Program-made: the position numbers and the translations under genes
Assembly (NCBI GenBank): GCA_036346255.1
Contig: CM070628.1
Location: 20,723,840-20,787,839, forward strand
Reading direction: 5' to 3'
Origin: Ampelocalamus luodianensis
Lineage: Eukaryota; Streptophyta; Magnoliopsida; Poales; Poaceae
DNA length: 64,000 nt
In this document: positions 47,769 to 59,700 of the stretch, in pieces
How the letters are laid out: each line of letters begins with the position of its first letter
How positions within the stretch are numbered: position 1 is the stretch's first letter
Notes under the pieces: generated by a model
What the model saw: only the letters and a program-made list of their open reading frames with translations
What the model was told of the DNA's origin: nothing
The model's database searches: none

Positions 47769-48531
47769 CTTTGTCAGGCTTCTTGTATCTTGAGTAATGG
47801 TAGAAATGCTAGCCTATTCAATTGAGTAATCCCCAAAGCTTCTTTTTACTAAAATTTGAAAAATCAAAACAAAAATGAAGCCACCCCATTGCACTTCATG
47901 CATGCTCTTTCTTTTTCTTCTTCCGTATTATTGCACTTGTTCTCTCTGGATGAGAGGAAGGGATGATTCCTTGATGAATCCATTGTCAAAGGGGGAGAAG
48001 TTTTGGCAAAAATGTGAAAAAGAGATTTCAGGTTAAGGGGAGAAGTTCAGGATGTTATGGGGGAGAAGTCTTGTAAAGAGGAGAAGAAATAGCTTCTCAT
48101 TGTCAAAGGGGGAGCTTTAGCTTTTTGGAGAAATTGGGTCAATTGAAAATTTTGAAAATGTCTCTTGTAAATTGGTGATCATAGTGAGGGGGAGCACTTA
48201 AATTGCATTCTTTTGATCTTATTGTCTTTTCTGGACTTGAATTGCAATTCTTGAAGACTCACAATGATCAAAGGTCAAATAGAATAATTGTTCTTTCATA
48301 TGGACCTTAAGTGAGATTTTTGTCGATTCTCTGGAATTTGAAGCTTTCATGCTTTCTTTTGCCTTATCTCACTTGTCTATACTATTTTGAAGCCAGCTTG
48401 GTTATTTCCATTGCTTTCTCTTGCATTTGGACCAAGTTGTGCCTTTGCGCGAAAACGTCGTGTATTTTCATTTTCAAACCTCCAATTTGCATTTTTGAGA
48501 AGATTGCCAATGTGTTCATCAAGGGGGAGAT
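47769..48531 (+). mobile_element. Element L 3' untranslated region with repeated polypurine tracts
   Basis: Purine-rich words of the type AAAGGGGGAGA recur at about 47988, 48034, 48058, 48104 and 48187. The last, AAGGGGGAGA (48521-48530), abuts the 3' LTR and is the likely plus-strand primer. Repeated PPT-like motifs at this position are described for Sireviruses. Confidence 0.75.
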
Positions 48532-50333
48532 TGTGGACATCATGTGGATATGATCCTAATCTTAGTGTGTTGAACAATTGACAATAGCGTCGAGGTGTTG
48601 GCTTGGTTCATCGTCCCGTGTGGCGACGATGTGTGTTTGTTAGGTCAAGTTCATGTTTATCAGTGCATATGTTTTGCATGATGCATGTTTTGGCTAACGT
48701 GGGTCAAGTTGTGAAGAACTTGTTCTCGGATTCGTGTTTGCTTGTCTATTGCTGTGCAGGTGGCTTGCAGGTCTATGACGGTCAACGACGAGGAGGATCG
48801 GGACTAAGTTTGGAGAGCTGAGGTCCAGAGCGATCGTGGATGCCGGGTGAGGTCAGAGGACTCAAGCGGGCGCAGAATGGACATGGATGATCGAACGGGC
48901 GGTTCGGTGCGATTGGTTGGATCAAGCGGCGTGGGAGTCGTTGCAAGTGCTCAATGGTGCCGGTGGGATCCGGACGAAAGAGACTTGACGACGTGGAGCC
49001 GTTGATCAACCTACATGTGGCGAAGCAGGCGATTGCTTCACCAGGATTGGACTTAGTCTTTTGGAGAAAGATCGAGACAGGAGTATTTTGGTAATTTCAT
49101 CAAATACCGTCTTGGTGACTTTTGGCTAAACCACGGCGCGGGTCGGCGTATGGAGAAGCGGTTTAAGTCAATCGAAGATGAAGACGATGCTTTAAAATAC
49201 GTGCGTGTGTTAACCCATTGTGTGTTATGGTTTAATGAGTGCCCTAATGGAATATTCTGTACGATCTAGCCTCCACTATATAAAGGCTAAGTGCTGGCTA
49301 CACTAAGCCTTTAAGCCCTCATTTGGAGATGCCCTATTGTGTTTTAGGGTTTTGGGGAGAAGAGAAGAGAGGCTAGGATTTCTAGGGATGGATTGAGTGT
49401 GTGCTCTTGGATAGAGCTTTGTCCTCCATATGGGAGTGGCTGTAAACATCAATCATCCATCTATCCAATCAATCCAAGGAAAGATTTCACAAGTTGTATC
49501 TCTTTGTGTTCATCATCTCTATTTGTGATTTTGGGGCTTTCTTTGATCCAAGAGTTTTTACTTAGTTTTTCTTCTTGATCTTGCTTGTTGGGATATGTGG
49601 GAACCCATCTAAGGTCATCTTGATCATCATCCACCCACGAGCAAGCTTTTGAATCTAAGTTTTGTTTTTGCCCAGTTTTGTTGAAAGAAAGGGTGATTTT
49701 CGGGGGTTTTGCTCTTGAGAGCTTTTGGCTTGGTTTCTTCTCTAGATCTAGCTTGCTGTGACATGTGGAAACACATCTAGGATCATCTTAATCATTAATC
49801 ACCCACGAGCAAGTCTCTAGATCAAGTTTTCGTTTTTACTCGGTTTTGAACCCTCCTTCGGTAAAATGGAAAAAGATCAAAACTTTGATGTGGATCTACT
49901 CAATCGTTGCTTGGAATAGGTTCCCAATATCCTTAGAAAGGTGTGTTCCAAATTTGGTCAAGTTTGGCCGTGTAGATCAAAAGTTAAATCAATTTTAGTT
50001 TCGGTTTTCGGGCTGATTTTACTGTTCATCAGGCTGGAGGTCAGACCGCCCCTTAGAGAGGTTAGACAGCCCCTGTGAGAGGTCTGACTGCTAGGCAAAA
50101 TATTTGACCCGATTTCTGAGTGGTCAGACCGCCCGAGACTCTGTGATTTGAGTTTTTGTTGATTCTACTTCGGGGTTTTGATTGGATTCAATACAAGTCT
50201 TCCACTGTGCTTGTTGATTGATCTTCATAGCTTTCATAGCTATTGGAGTAAACATCGTGTTGAATCCGATTGTTGGCGAAAAAGTTGAGCGTGCTCCTAT
50301 TCACCCCCCTCTAGTTGCCTTTCCGGTCCTACA
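48532..50333 (+). repeat. Element L 3' LTR (1,802 bp, with internal deletion)
   Basis: It is near identical to the 5' LTR but lacks the segment equivalent to 35781-36227 (447 bp). The junction GTGTTGGCTTGG lies at 48595-48606. The TATA box is TATATAAA at 49277-49284. It ends GGTCCTACA, followed by ATTAT. Confidence 0.93.
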
Positions 50334-52185
50334 ATTATACTAACCCTCCAAGCACCACAAAAATAACTACTATCATTTACAACACTTGGACCTTAATTCA
50401 CTTAATCCATTTAATCCATCACCTTCGTGTTGTCTGCTGTCACCAAAGTATGCACATTTCTTCAATCCGTGAAGCAATTATAAGAACTTCGATAAGGAAG
50501 AGATGAGGTTGAGTGATTCCACATATATTCTTGTTTTTTTTATAATCATGGCAGGTTACGAGTATGCAGAACTTCCATTCTATGGAAGTAATGATCCAGA
50601 CGAGTACCTCAAATGGGAGAAACAAATAGAATTGGAATTCAAAAGCCACCAATTTGTTGGTTTTAGGAAGGTATTACGAGCCACCGTGGAAAATTGTTGG
50701 TGGACGCAATATCCAAAAAAGTTCTTTGTAAAAACTTGGGAAGAATTGAAGAGGATCATGAAAAACGAATTTGTATCATATAATTGGTGCAAAGTAAAGT
50801 CTTAATCTTAAGCCGCCAATCCAAGAGGACATAGTAAATTTAAAAGCCATGTTTACTCTGAAGCCTCCAATTCAAGAGAACCAAGATAAGTCTAAAGCTA
50901 GGTTTAATCTTAAGCCGTCAATTCATGAGAAGACGGTCGGGCATGGGACTTCCCCTTCGACCAAAGTGTTGAGTAGTGCTACCCTGTATTACACCAACAC
51001 ATGAGGAGGTCATGGTTGTTGATGGGTCTTTGGAGGATAAAATTCATCAAAATTCACGCAAGGATAAGAGTCACATAGCCAAACTTAGTGAGAGTGCTAA
51101 AAATAGTGAGTTATGTCATTCCACCATATGTGAGTTTGAGTGCATGCAAATTGAGAATGAGACAGAGACAAAAAGAAATAAGAGAAGTAGAAGATAACAA
51201 ATGTGAGGTTATTTCTGAAACAAACAACTTAATCTCTACTTCTAGTTGTGTTTCTCTTAGTGTGCAGGCTGGCTATAAAGTTGAGAAATTGAATGATAAA
51301 GAACCCGTATTAGTTGAAAAGAAGGATGAGAAGACAATCATAGGAGGATATAGAACACCTACTGCTCCATAGTTAGATCATGTAGAAATAGGTAATAATG
51401 GTGACGAACTTGTTGTTCATCAAGAGAAGGTGAGTAAATATGAGAATCGTTGTGCTCAATTGGAAATTCCATGTTCTAAATTTCATATCCTCAAGCTACA
51501 TAATGTGGAGTTGATCACTCATAAAGAAATTCTTAGTAGGATATTTACCGATGATTCATTATGTTATACTATGTTTGATAAGCCTATTGATCTAGATAGG
51601 ATAATTGGGAAAGTTTTGGGAATAATGTCCTTAAAGTGTTTGCACAGAAACTACACCTATACATACAAATTTAATTTGATCGGAGATTATGGTGTAGATA
51701 GCAAGTTTTATGTGTATAAAATATATATTAGATGTGATAATCTTGCCAAATTAACACTAGAAGTAATAGACAAACAATCTTCTATGTCATGTTTTGTTCA
51801 GCTTGAGTCAAATCCAAGAAATAATGGTTCTTGTGTAGAACAATTTATATTGCCTCTTGTTCGTCCTTTGCATCACACAGACGTACAAGCAATCAAAATA
51901 GCATACAGTTGATGCATGGAAGACACTAAAATTTTTCTCGCCTATATTAAATAATTTTGATATTCGAATGGTGAAATCTAATCATATGAGTCAATTGTGC
52001 AATTTAGAAGAAGTTACGGTGCTACCCATTAGTAACTTATCTACATGCTTTCAAAAGTTGAGGACAACTTTTTCTCATAAGAGGGAGAATGATAAGAATG
52101 CTAGTGTTAATTACACATACACATTATATATGTCAAACAACTCTTGTACTTATTGCTATTGTTCTGCCAATCATGATTTAAGCTT
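50334..52185 (+). mobile_element. Element K continued: Ty3/gypsy-like internal region
   Basis: K resumes after the L insertion with a duplicated ATTAT. It carries a gag-like start (50548-50805), then a short imperfect triple repeat around TTAAGCCGCCAATTC (about 50805-50925), then decayed coding-like DNA (51088-52185). It breaks off where a minus-strand copia fragment begins (about 52190). No RT, integrase or 3' LTR is seen. Confidence 0.6.
50548..50805 (+). pseudogene. Ty3/gypsy gag N-terminal fragment (element K)
   Basis: The ATG at 50548 opens a frame containing ELPFYGSNDPDEYLKWEKQI. This is the typical beginning of the retrotransposon gag domain of plant gypsy elements (an I-P-x-F-x-G-x-x-D-P-x-x-Y-L-x-W-E-x-x-x pattern). 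It continues with KTWEELKRIMKNEFV, matching the usual TWxELKxxMxxRFVP stretch. It then ends in a stop, so only about 86 residues remain of a domain that is normally part of a much longer polyprotein. Gag forms the particle shell. Confidence 0.75.
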
Positions 52186-52222
52186 GAGAGTAAACAATGC
52201 TTTATCCACCTTGCCCATTTGA
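51430..52222 (+). pseudogene. Unrecognised ORF of element K, frameshifted
   Basis: The frame 51430-51912 (160 codons) reads as real coding sequence: balanced composition, no repeats, and words such as DKPIDLDRIIGKVLGIMSL and YVYKIYIRCDNLAKLTLE. The reading then continues in another frame from about 51925 (FFSPILNNFDIRMVK onward) to about 52185, so one frameshift lies near 51900-51920. I do not recognise a gypsy domain in it; it is not protease, RT or integrase. It may be an additional ORF of a non-autonomous gypsy family or captured host sequence. Confidence 0.4.
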
Positions 52223-53290
52223 AAGTCATTTTTAAGCAAATATGATTTAAGCTTATCAGACCATGCTCTCGGTGCTTGTTTTAAACCATATAAAGCTTTG
52301 GACAGTTTGTAGATATGATCAGGAAATTTGGAATTTTCAAAACCAGCTGGTTGTCTTACATAAACTTCTTCCTCAATATAGCCATTAAGAAAAGCGTTCT
52401 TAACATCCATTTGATACAACCTGAAACCCTTAGATACAACAAAAACTAAAAGAATTCTAATGGCTTCTAATCGAGCAACCGGAGAAAAAGTTTCACCAAA
52501 ATCAAAACCTTCTACCTAGGTAAAACCCTGAGCCACAAGTCTAACCTTATTTCAAACAACAACACCATCCTCACTTTGTTTATTCTTCAAAATCCATTTA
52601 GTTCCAATAACATTATGGCCACGAGGAGGTGAAACTAAAGTCTAGACTTTATTACGCTCAAAATTTTCTAATTTCTCATACATGGCATTAATTCAAGACT
52701 CATCAGATAAAATGTGACTTACACCTTGGGGCTCAAAAGAGGAAACAAAAGTAGCATGAGCATACGAGGCATCGGAGTTATACCTGTTGCGAAGCACTCT
52801 CTTATCTAACCCACCAATCATTTGTTCAGGAGGATGACGTCGTTGAATATGCAGAGGAGCCTATGGGGTCATTGGTGACAAAGGTGTAGTAGTAGTGACC
52901 TCTACCTCATTGGAGGTAGGAGCAAAGCCACTAGGTGTAGACTCCATCGGTGTAGATACGTGTGTCGTAGTATGAATCAGGGTTATCCTTTCATAGTCGT
53001 CAGAGTCATAGAAGATGTCTTCGGGTGCGCCATTTACCTGTATACCTGCATTGTCGGATCTAATACTAGGACTAGCTTCATCAAAAATGACCTCGCAGGT
53101 CTCTGCAATTTTGTTAGTTTCTAAGTTGAATACACGATAACCTCGAGTATGTGCTGCATATCCAAGAAAAATACCATATGAGGATTTAGATTCAAACTTA
53201 TCAAGATTTTCATGTTTAAGAATGAAACATCAACATCCAAACATCCTCAAATGAGAAATATTAGGAGAATAACCAAAACGAAGCTCATAT
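52190..53290 (-). pseudogene. Element M: copia pol fragment, integrase end to reverse transcriptase start
   Basis: On the minus strand, from 53290 down, the reading starts with FGYSPNISHLRMFGC, FESKSSYGIFLGYAAHTRGY and RVFNLETNKIAETCEV, the C-terminal integrase region of copia elements. A linker follows. Then come GTKWILKNK, the RLVAQGFT-type finger, GFDFGETFSPVARLEAIR, YQMDVKNAFLNGYIEEEVYV and LYGLKQAPRAW. It breaks off before the YVDD motif at about 52190. Several stops interrupt the frame. The wording is closest to the Opie/SIRE (Sirevirus) type as I know it. No LTR of its own is visible. Confidence 0.9.
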
Positions 53291-53820
53291 TAGGTCGTGA
53301 GAGATCATGAGAAAGTCTTCGCGGAAGGTCCTCGTGGGAGGTCAACGTAGGAGGTCTTGAGGAGATCCTCGTGGGAGGTCCACATGGGAGGTCTTGAGTG
53401 GTCTTGATGAATCCACGTGAGTACTCCTGATGAGGTCTTGAATGATCCTGATGAAGCCGCGTGAGTACTCCGGAGGAGGTCCTGGGCGGTCCTGATGAAA
53501 CCTGAGGAGGTCTTGAATGATCCTGATGAAGTCACATGAGTGCTCTTGAGGAGGTCCTGGCCGCGCTTTTCCTTGTCTTCACGACCTACTGCTTTGGCAA
53601 AGACTACCTTTTGGTTATTTTGCAAAGATCACCTTTCTGAGCCAAGACCTCCTGTTTTATAAAGACCACCCTCTAGAACCTCCTAAGAAGTCTTTGTGGA
53701 GGTCACTCAGGACCTCTCAAGAGAGCTTTGAGGAGATCCTCCAGGACCTCTCAGAAGGGTTTTGAGGAGGTCGTCTAGGACCTCCGAGGTCCTCCATGAC
53801 TTCTCAGGAGCACTCTGCCT
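53291..53820. repeat. GAGGTCCT-rich imperfect repeat array
   Basis: The words GGAGGTCCTC, GAGGTCTTGA and GATCCTGATGAAG recur throughout. A unit of about 75 bp is clear at 53433 and 53508 (GAGGTCTTGAATGATCCTGATGAAG, split by small changes). The minus-strand frame 53305-53625 therefore repeats the peptide SSGSFKTSSG twice. The second half (53640-53810) carries CAGGACCTCTC words in the same spirit. It could be part of an LTR or a local expansion. No gene is called. Confidence 0.65.
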
Positions 53821-55483
53821 TCCGATTCAAAACTGAATAGTAGCTGAATCAGCAGCAGCTTTAAATTCTTATCGTTAAACCAATCAGTACTGCAATAACC
53901 ATTATAGATGTCAAATCTTGCCATCAACAAGAGCTCTGCTTTTCAGACCTGATTTAACTTTGATCACATTCGTATAGTTACTACACCATATTATGTACAC
54001 GTATTCATCACTGTCCCTCTTTCCGCCTGAAAATTGTGCTCGCAGCTTTCGCACAAGGAACAAACAACTTATGAATCACAGTCTATTGAAGATACAATAC
54101 TATATGAGAATGCTGCACAGCCTCTTCTAGTTAAAAGGTTATTCCACTTCACCACTCTCGCAAAATGTATAACACTTTTGTTCCATTGCTTTCTTCTAGT
54201 TTCTTCACCATAACGATACAACCAAAACTGACCTGCAGATCGGCTTCGATAGCCAGACAATCCGCACTGGACGCACCTGCTATAAAAAAGACTCCAGTCA
54301 CTAAAACAGAAAAAAAAATGATACCAGCACTCTACCCAAAACAGCAGCCAACGAGTCAGGTACAATAGTTCATCAATTCAACACAATACATATAGTTTAT
54401 ATGCACTACTATATTACCCATCACACCTTACACCTATTCTACCATTGACAAACAAGTTCTTTCAACAGCATATGGTACACTAGCTACTTAGCAGGCAACA
54501 AATCAGAATTTTCCTCTACCGAACTGCTTATTGGTATCTAGCTTATATAGTTAGTGCTTAGTGTATTTTGGTACGTACACTACCGGTCGCCAAAATACTT
54601 ATGTAAATATTGTCGCTTAACTTAGACTACTCGCTTTTGCCAACACAGCAGTACAAACGCTCTGTTGATCATCTCTTCATGCCTTTTCTACGTCCACAAT
54701 ATGCAGAGTATATGTTCTGTTTGCTATGGAAACCCCCCTATGTTTTATAGATACTTCAGTGCTCATGCATCTTTGCTATTGTTACCACCTTCTTTACGAA
54801 AAAAAAACCTTAGCTTTTACATGCTTACAGTTTAACATACTCTTTCAGTGTCTTATTTAGAAGAATTTTTTTCAGTGGGAGGTCATGTGTGTGAGTGCGT
54901 GCGTATGGTGGTGTGCATGTGTGTGGATGTTTCTAAAAAAAATCATAAAAAAATAACACCAATGCAAAAAAAAAAAGGCTCTTTGTATCTATGAATGACC
55001 GTGCCATTTGGCGCGTGTTACTTCTAGTAGGGTAGAATAGAGCGGCTCAGTTTCAGCAAAACACGAGGCAAGGTCGTTTCTTAATTTCAGCGAGGACTTA
55101 CGGGGAGGGCAGGCCAAGTTGCCGTTCCGTTACGGTGCGCCTAGATCTGCGGCGCGGTTGCCGGCCGCGCACGTACTGTACCGCGTACCGCACTGCTACG
55201 GCCTACGGCGGTAGCAACTACCATTACCACACTACCCCGACCTCGTGACACGCGGGCCCGGATGCCGGCGGGGCTCACCCGGCAGGAGGGGAACGCGGTT
55301 TGGCTGCCTAGCGGTTGGCGGGAGTAACATGGGGAACGGCAGCAGGTGGGCGGGAAAAATGTTGCGTTGGGTTTGGGAGTGGGACCTCGATGGACCTGAG
55401 CGCGCACGGTCGCCGAGGAGGCTTTCCACTGGCTGCTCCCCATGCCGACTAGCCTTTACTCGCGCGCGGTTTTGGCTAATTTG
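53821..55483. other. Intergenic DNA; no gene recognised
   Basis: Mostly AT-rich up to 55080, with A-runs at about 54970 and a TG-rich stretch near 54890-54930. A GC-rich patch at 55141-55480 yields overlapping frames on both strands without domains. A hairpin with 9-bp perfect arms lies at 54563-54598. Confidence 0.4.
54563..54598. other. Hairpin GTATTTTGG ... CCAAAATAC
   Basis: Perfect 9-bp arms (54563-54571 and 54590-54598) enclose an 18-base loop that itself contains ACCGGT and TACGTA palindromes. Confidence 0.6.
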
Positions 55484-56799
55484 AAGTTTTTTTTATTTGC
55501 AATATCAAGAGTAGTTATGTTCGTATGCGATTTTAAAAATGGTATTACGATAGGCTAGGCAGAACCTACAGTGTTCTTAGACGACACCGAGTGTGGATAT
55601 CCGTTTTCAATCGATTCCCCCAGTGCCCCAGACGTGATTGCATTGACGGAAATGAAGGCCGAAGCCTGATAGTACAGCGAGAGAGGAGGTTTGATGGGAC
55701 CCAGCGTAATCCCCGGGAGAATTCCACAGGGGTGAGGTTTGATGGGACCCATGGACGAACGGGGCCTCCGGTGAGGCCCGTCCCCCATCCCCAGGCTTCA
55801 AATGACCATGATAGCACGGTTGGATGCAATGGTTCTAGAGCTTGGTGTATGTAGTCACCAGGAAACTAGCGGGGTCCGATTAGCAGAAAACGACTTTGAT
55901 CGATAGTTTACAGCCCATGCTACATGCTACAGTGCTAAACGGTGATAAAATAAAAATAGTGCAAATAGTGCACCTATCCAAACGTGATGCGCTCGGGGAC
56001 TATGGCATGTCTCCTGTCATGGTACCGGACCGCAGCTTACCTAGCTTGTTGTGGTGTCATTTTTGTAATTACGTGCGAGCGAAAACTACTTTTGCTATTA
56101 CAAATAAAAAAACACGCCAAATCTTTAGCTCATTCCTCCCACGCTTGCCACTCTACTCACATCAGATCAAGTGGCATTGCAGTGAGTAACGACTAGCCTG
56201 TTCAAACGCCGGTGTTTGTTATCGCATGGTGAACATCGCCGCATAGATCCTCTGCACTCTGCACTCCCACGATCAGCCAGGAGTTGAAAGAGTTCGAACG
56301 GAGCACGGAGCAGAAAGGCCTTATACTGGACTGGTCATACTCATGCCATGCCCAATTAACATTTTTTTAGGTACATGCCCAATTAACTACATCGGCCAAT
56401 TTCCACTTCTACAAGCCCAGGATGTGATTCTGCCTACACAGAATATAGCCCATTTACATGGCCACGTCCTCCTTTGGGCCGGCCCATTTGTAGCCCGTTC
56501 CATATTTACGACTCCTTCTATGGACCGTAGACCAAGTCAACCTCCTCAATCAGGGCCCACACGGAAACCCAGTTTCCGTGGGCCCCGTTCACGCACCACG
56601 TATCATCTGGAACGTCCAGAGTTGTTCCATCGGCCGTAGACGACCGCGTCCGCGTGCACCTGGCTTTTATGCTTTGGTGTCACGCTGGTCAACTCCGAGT
56701 CTCCGATTCAAAAAATAAACCACAACGACTGCGCCCCTTCCACTTCCACTTCCAATACTCGCCTCGCCTGAACCCTAGGACTGTCCGGCCGTCGCCGCC
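55484..56799. other. Region upstream of the SOG1 gene (promoter and 5' UTR)
   Basis: GGTTTGATGGGACCCA occurs twice 48 bp apart (about 55688 and 55736). CTACAGTGCTAAA-type words near 55920-55945 resemble a MITE end. Pyrimidine-rich CTTCCACTTCCACTTCC just before the start (about 56735-56755) suits a plant 5' UTR. No ORF of interest. Confidence 0.4.
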
Positions 56800-59700
56800 A
56801 TGACCGGGTACTGCGTGCTCCTCCTCGATTCGTTCGTCTAGCGCTTACCCCTATGATGATCTTCGCGATTCGGTTCGCCGGAGGGAATGTGTTTTGTCTA
56901 GGTAGGTCGGGAAAGCGCCCCCATTTTTTGGGTTGGGCCTGGGCGGGGGCAAAGGCGGCGTTCTTTCGGGTTTGAGCGTTTGTGGGATTAATATCCCCTT
57001 ATCATGAATAACGATTTGGCCGTCGGATTTGTGGGATTGCGTTTGGGTACATTTGTTGTGCTGCAGTTATAAACTGGACGATTCTTATGAACATCCTGCG
57101 TTTTTTTATTGGTTTGGATCGAAAAGAGTAGTCTTTTCTTGTTTACGAGGCCCGGTGTGAGGATCAAGTCGAACATTTGTGGTATTGCGGCTTTATTCGG
57201 TGAATTTGTATCGTTCTTGCTTCGATTTGGGATGAAACTCATGAAAGGCGGGATCTTTTTGGATTATGCAGCGGCGATGGTTGGATTGCGTCGCTAGTTT
57301 GTGCTTTTGTTTTGAACTTTGGGATCGTGCAGAAGGATGACGTCCCTACAGTATGCACTTTTTTCTGTTGCAATTAAAGAGTGGAAGTGTTACTTGACTT
57401 ACTTCTAGTAGTAAGAGTGGAAGTGTTACTTCAAAGGAGGCATCTTACTAGTTATTATGGTAACCATTGTGTCACTCATTGTTAAAAGGGGATTTTTCTT
57501 CTTACTTGCCTGAGTATACTGAATTTAAGTTCAAAATAGAGATTGCTGTCGTATCCATCTTTAGCTTTTGAGAAGCCATCCTTTTGCCCTTGGCAATTTG
57601 GTGAATAAGACCATCATATTTAGTTTCTGTATTATTGTGATCAGCATTGCATGTAAGGTTGACCTGAGCAATTGTTTTCGGCTGTTAGAGCATCTCCAGC
57701 AGGAGCCCTCAAAACAGAGCCCCTACTTTTAATTTGAGGGCTCCTCCTACTTTTGAGGGCCCTGTTTTCTGGGTTGCACTCCAGCAGGAGCCCTCAAAAC
57801 AGGCTCCTACTTCTTAATTCCCTCTATTTCCTCACACACTATATGCATATGTATTTGAGAACATATATCACATTATATAATAATTTATTTAAACTATAAC
57901 TCTAAAGCACTATACTTAAAATTATGAATGAAAATACAAATATTCAAATTTAAATTCAAAGACAAATTTTGTCCGAATTTAATGATAACATAGTTCATAA
58001 CATCTCTGCAAATCAAATGATATAATCATCAAATTTGGGCGGGGGAAGGAGCGGGCGCGGGAGGGGAAAAAGGCTAGCGGGGGAAGAATCGGGACCAGGG
58101 CGTGCAGGAAACCGTGATTTGGGGGCTTGGCCTAGAGCCCCCAGGAATGAGGGCTTGAGGGGGGATTTTAGGGGCCCCTCAAATTTGAGGGCTCTAGTAG
58201 GGGCCCTGCTGGACCTCTGTTTTTGCCTCAAGCTCTCAAATTTGGTTTTAGGGGCTCAAGTAGGGGCCCTGCTGGAGATGCTCTTAGTTTTACCAGTGTC
58301 ATGGACTCATGGTTCCTGGGTCATATTGCACTTCTTTGAGTTTACAAAAAAAAAAAAAAAAGTTAGGCTTTTGAACTGTGTTTGGGTTAACAGAGCTATG
58401 TTTTGAATTTACGCTGTAGGTAGTGATGCAATGAAATCTGGTCTTGAATTTTCGAAACCTGGTGCTTCATCAATATTTGCAGGAGAACGATTCTGAGGGA
58501 CTATACATTATTGTTTTTCATACTGATTGTAATTAAGTTCAGCTTGTACCTCTACAAGATTGGTGGGATCTGTTTAATGAAATTGTTTGCCTTTCCTTTA
58601 CCCGCATTTGGTTTCGTTTTGGTTAATGCTGTTGATAGATAGATAAATACGGGATTGAAATTCAGGTGATGCTGTTAGTGTTGTAGAACAACATTGCTTT
58701 ATTCATCTGTCTTAACTCTATTGTTAATATTTTCTGCAGGACATCCTGGCTAATTGATAGCCAAAGAATTGCTTCAAAAATAAAAAATGCTTCTGGATCA
58801 CTGGATCCCATTAAACACAAATGGATGAGCAACCCAACTAAGGAGTGCCCAAGGTGCAACCACGTCATTGATAATAGTGATGTAAGAGCTGTGCATTTCT
58901 ATTTTGTGTAATTGAGCTTGCTGCGGTGTTTTTGTTACATATATCCTTTGCACTTCATTGTTACTATGCCTGATTCATACTTATTTTTAAACAAGGATTA
59001 AATAATCACACCACGTATTAACATTTAACCGGGTAGTACTATTGTTATCCAGCTTCATTTTTCTAGATTGGCCTATCTCAATAAGCCAATCACTTGTTCC
59101 TAAAGCTGGAATGAATTTTGTTGTTACAATTTACTATTTAATCACTTCGACTGGGGTTCTTTTGTTCCAGATAAGTGTTATGCGAATGTATTATTTCTAA
59201 AGTTCTTTGAGCTTCATGTATAAGAAAGGAGCTTTATTTGCAGATACTTTCAGAGCTACGGATCAATATTAATTAGTAATGTCAGTAAGGTGATATGTAA
59301 GTGCAATCCCTCTAATGAACTAATGTTTCACTGCAGGTTGTTCACCAGTGGCCTGGTTTGCCTAAAGGTGTAAAGTTTGATCCATCTGACCAGGAACTAC
59401 TTTGGCATTTGTTGGCAAAACATGGAAAAGCAGGTGCCAAACCTCATCCATTCATCGATGAATTTATTCCAACAGTTGAGGAAGATGATGGTATCTGCTA
59501 CACTCATCCACAGAAACTTCCTGGTACCCCTTCACTTCCAAGTTCCAAGTACCAAGATATCTCCCGCCTTAAAAAATAGTAGATATATTGCATGCAGTGA
59601 AATAAAATTTCTTATTTTTTGGTCATTGTTTGGAATTTTCCAGTATTGATGTTCTGCAGATGTGTAAGTAAAGACCATTTTCATTTAGATAGGACTAAGC

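Larger units (their letters stand above)
35712..50333 (+). mobile_element. Element L: complete but pol-less Sirevirus-like (Ty1/copia) retrotransposon
   Basis: Everything needed to define an element is visible: two long LTRs (35712-37948 and 48532-50333), TG...CA ends, ATTAT duplications (35707-35711 and 50334-50338), a PBS TGGTATCAGAGC (37951-37962) and a PPT AAGGGGGAGA ending two bases before the 3' LTR. It also has a gag reading frame (38001-40055). No protease, integrase, RT or RNase H is present, so it could move only with enzymes from another element. Without nested LTR F it measures about 9.6 kb. Several spare PPT-like tracts near the 3' LTR and palindromes in the LTRs are known Sirevirus traits. 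That lineage assignment is inference. Confidence 0.88.

Noticed and set aside
53305..53625. 106-codon minus frame with repeated SSGSFKTSSG
   Set aside because: The peptide repeat follows from the DNA repeat, and there is no sign of selection for a protein.
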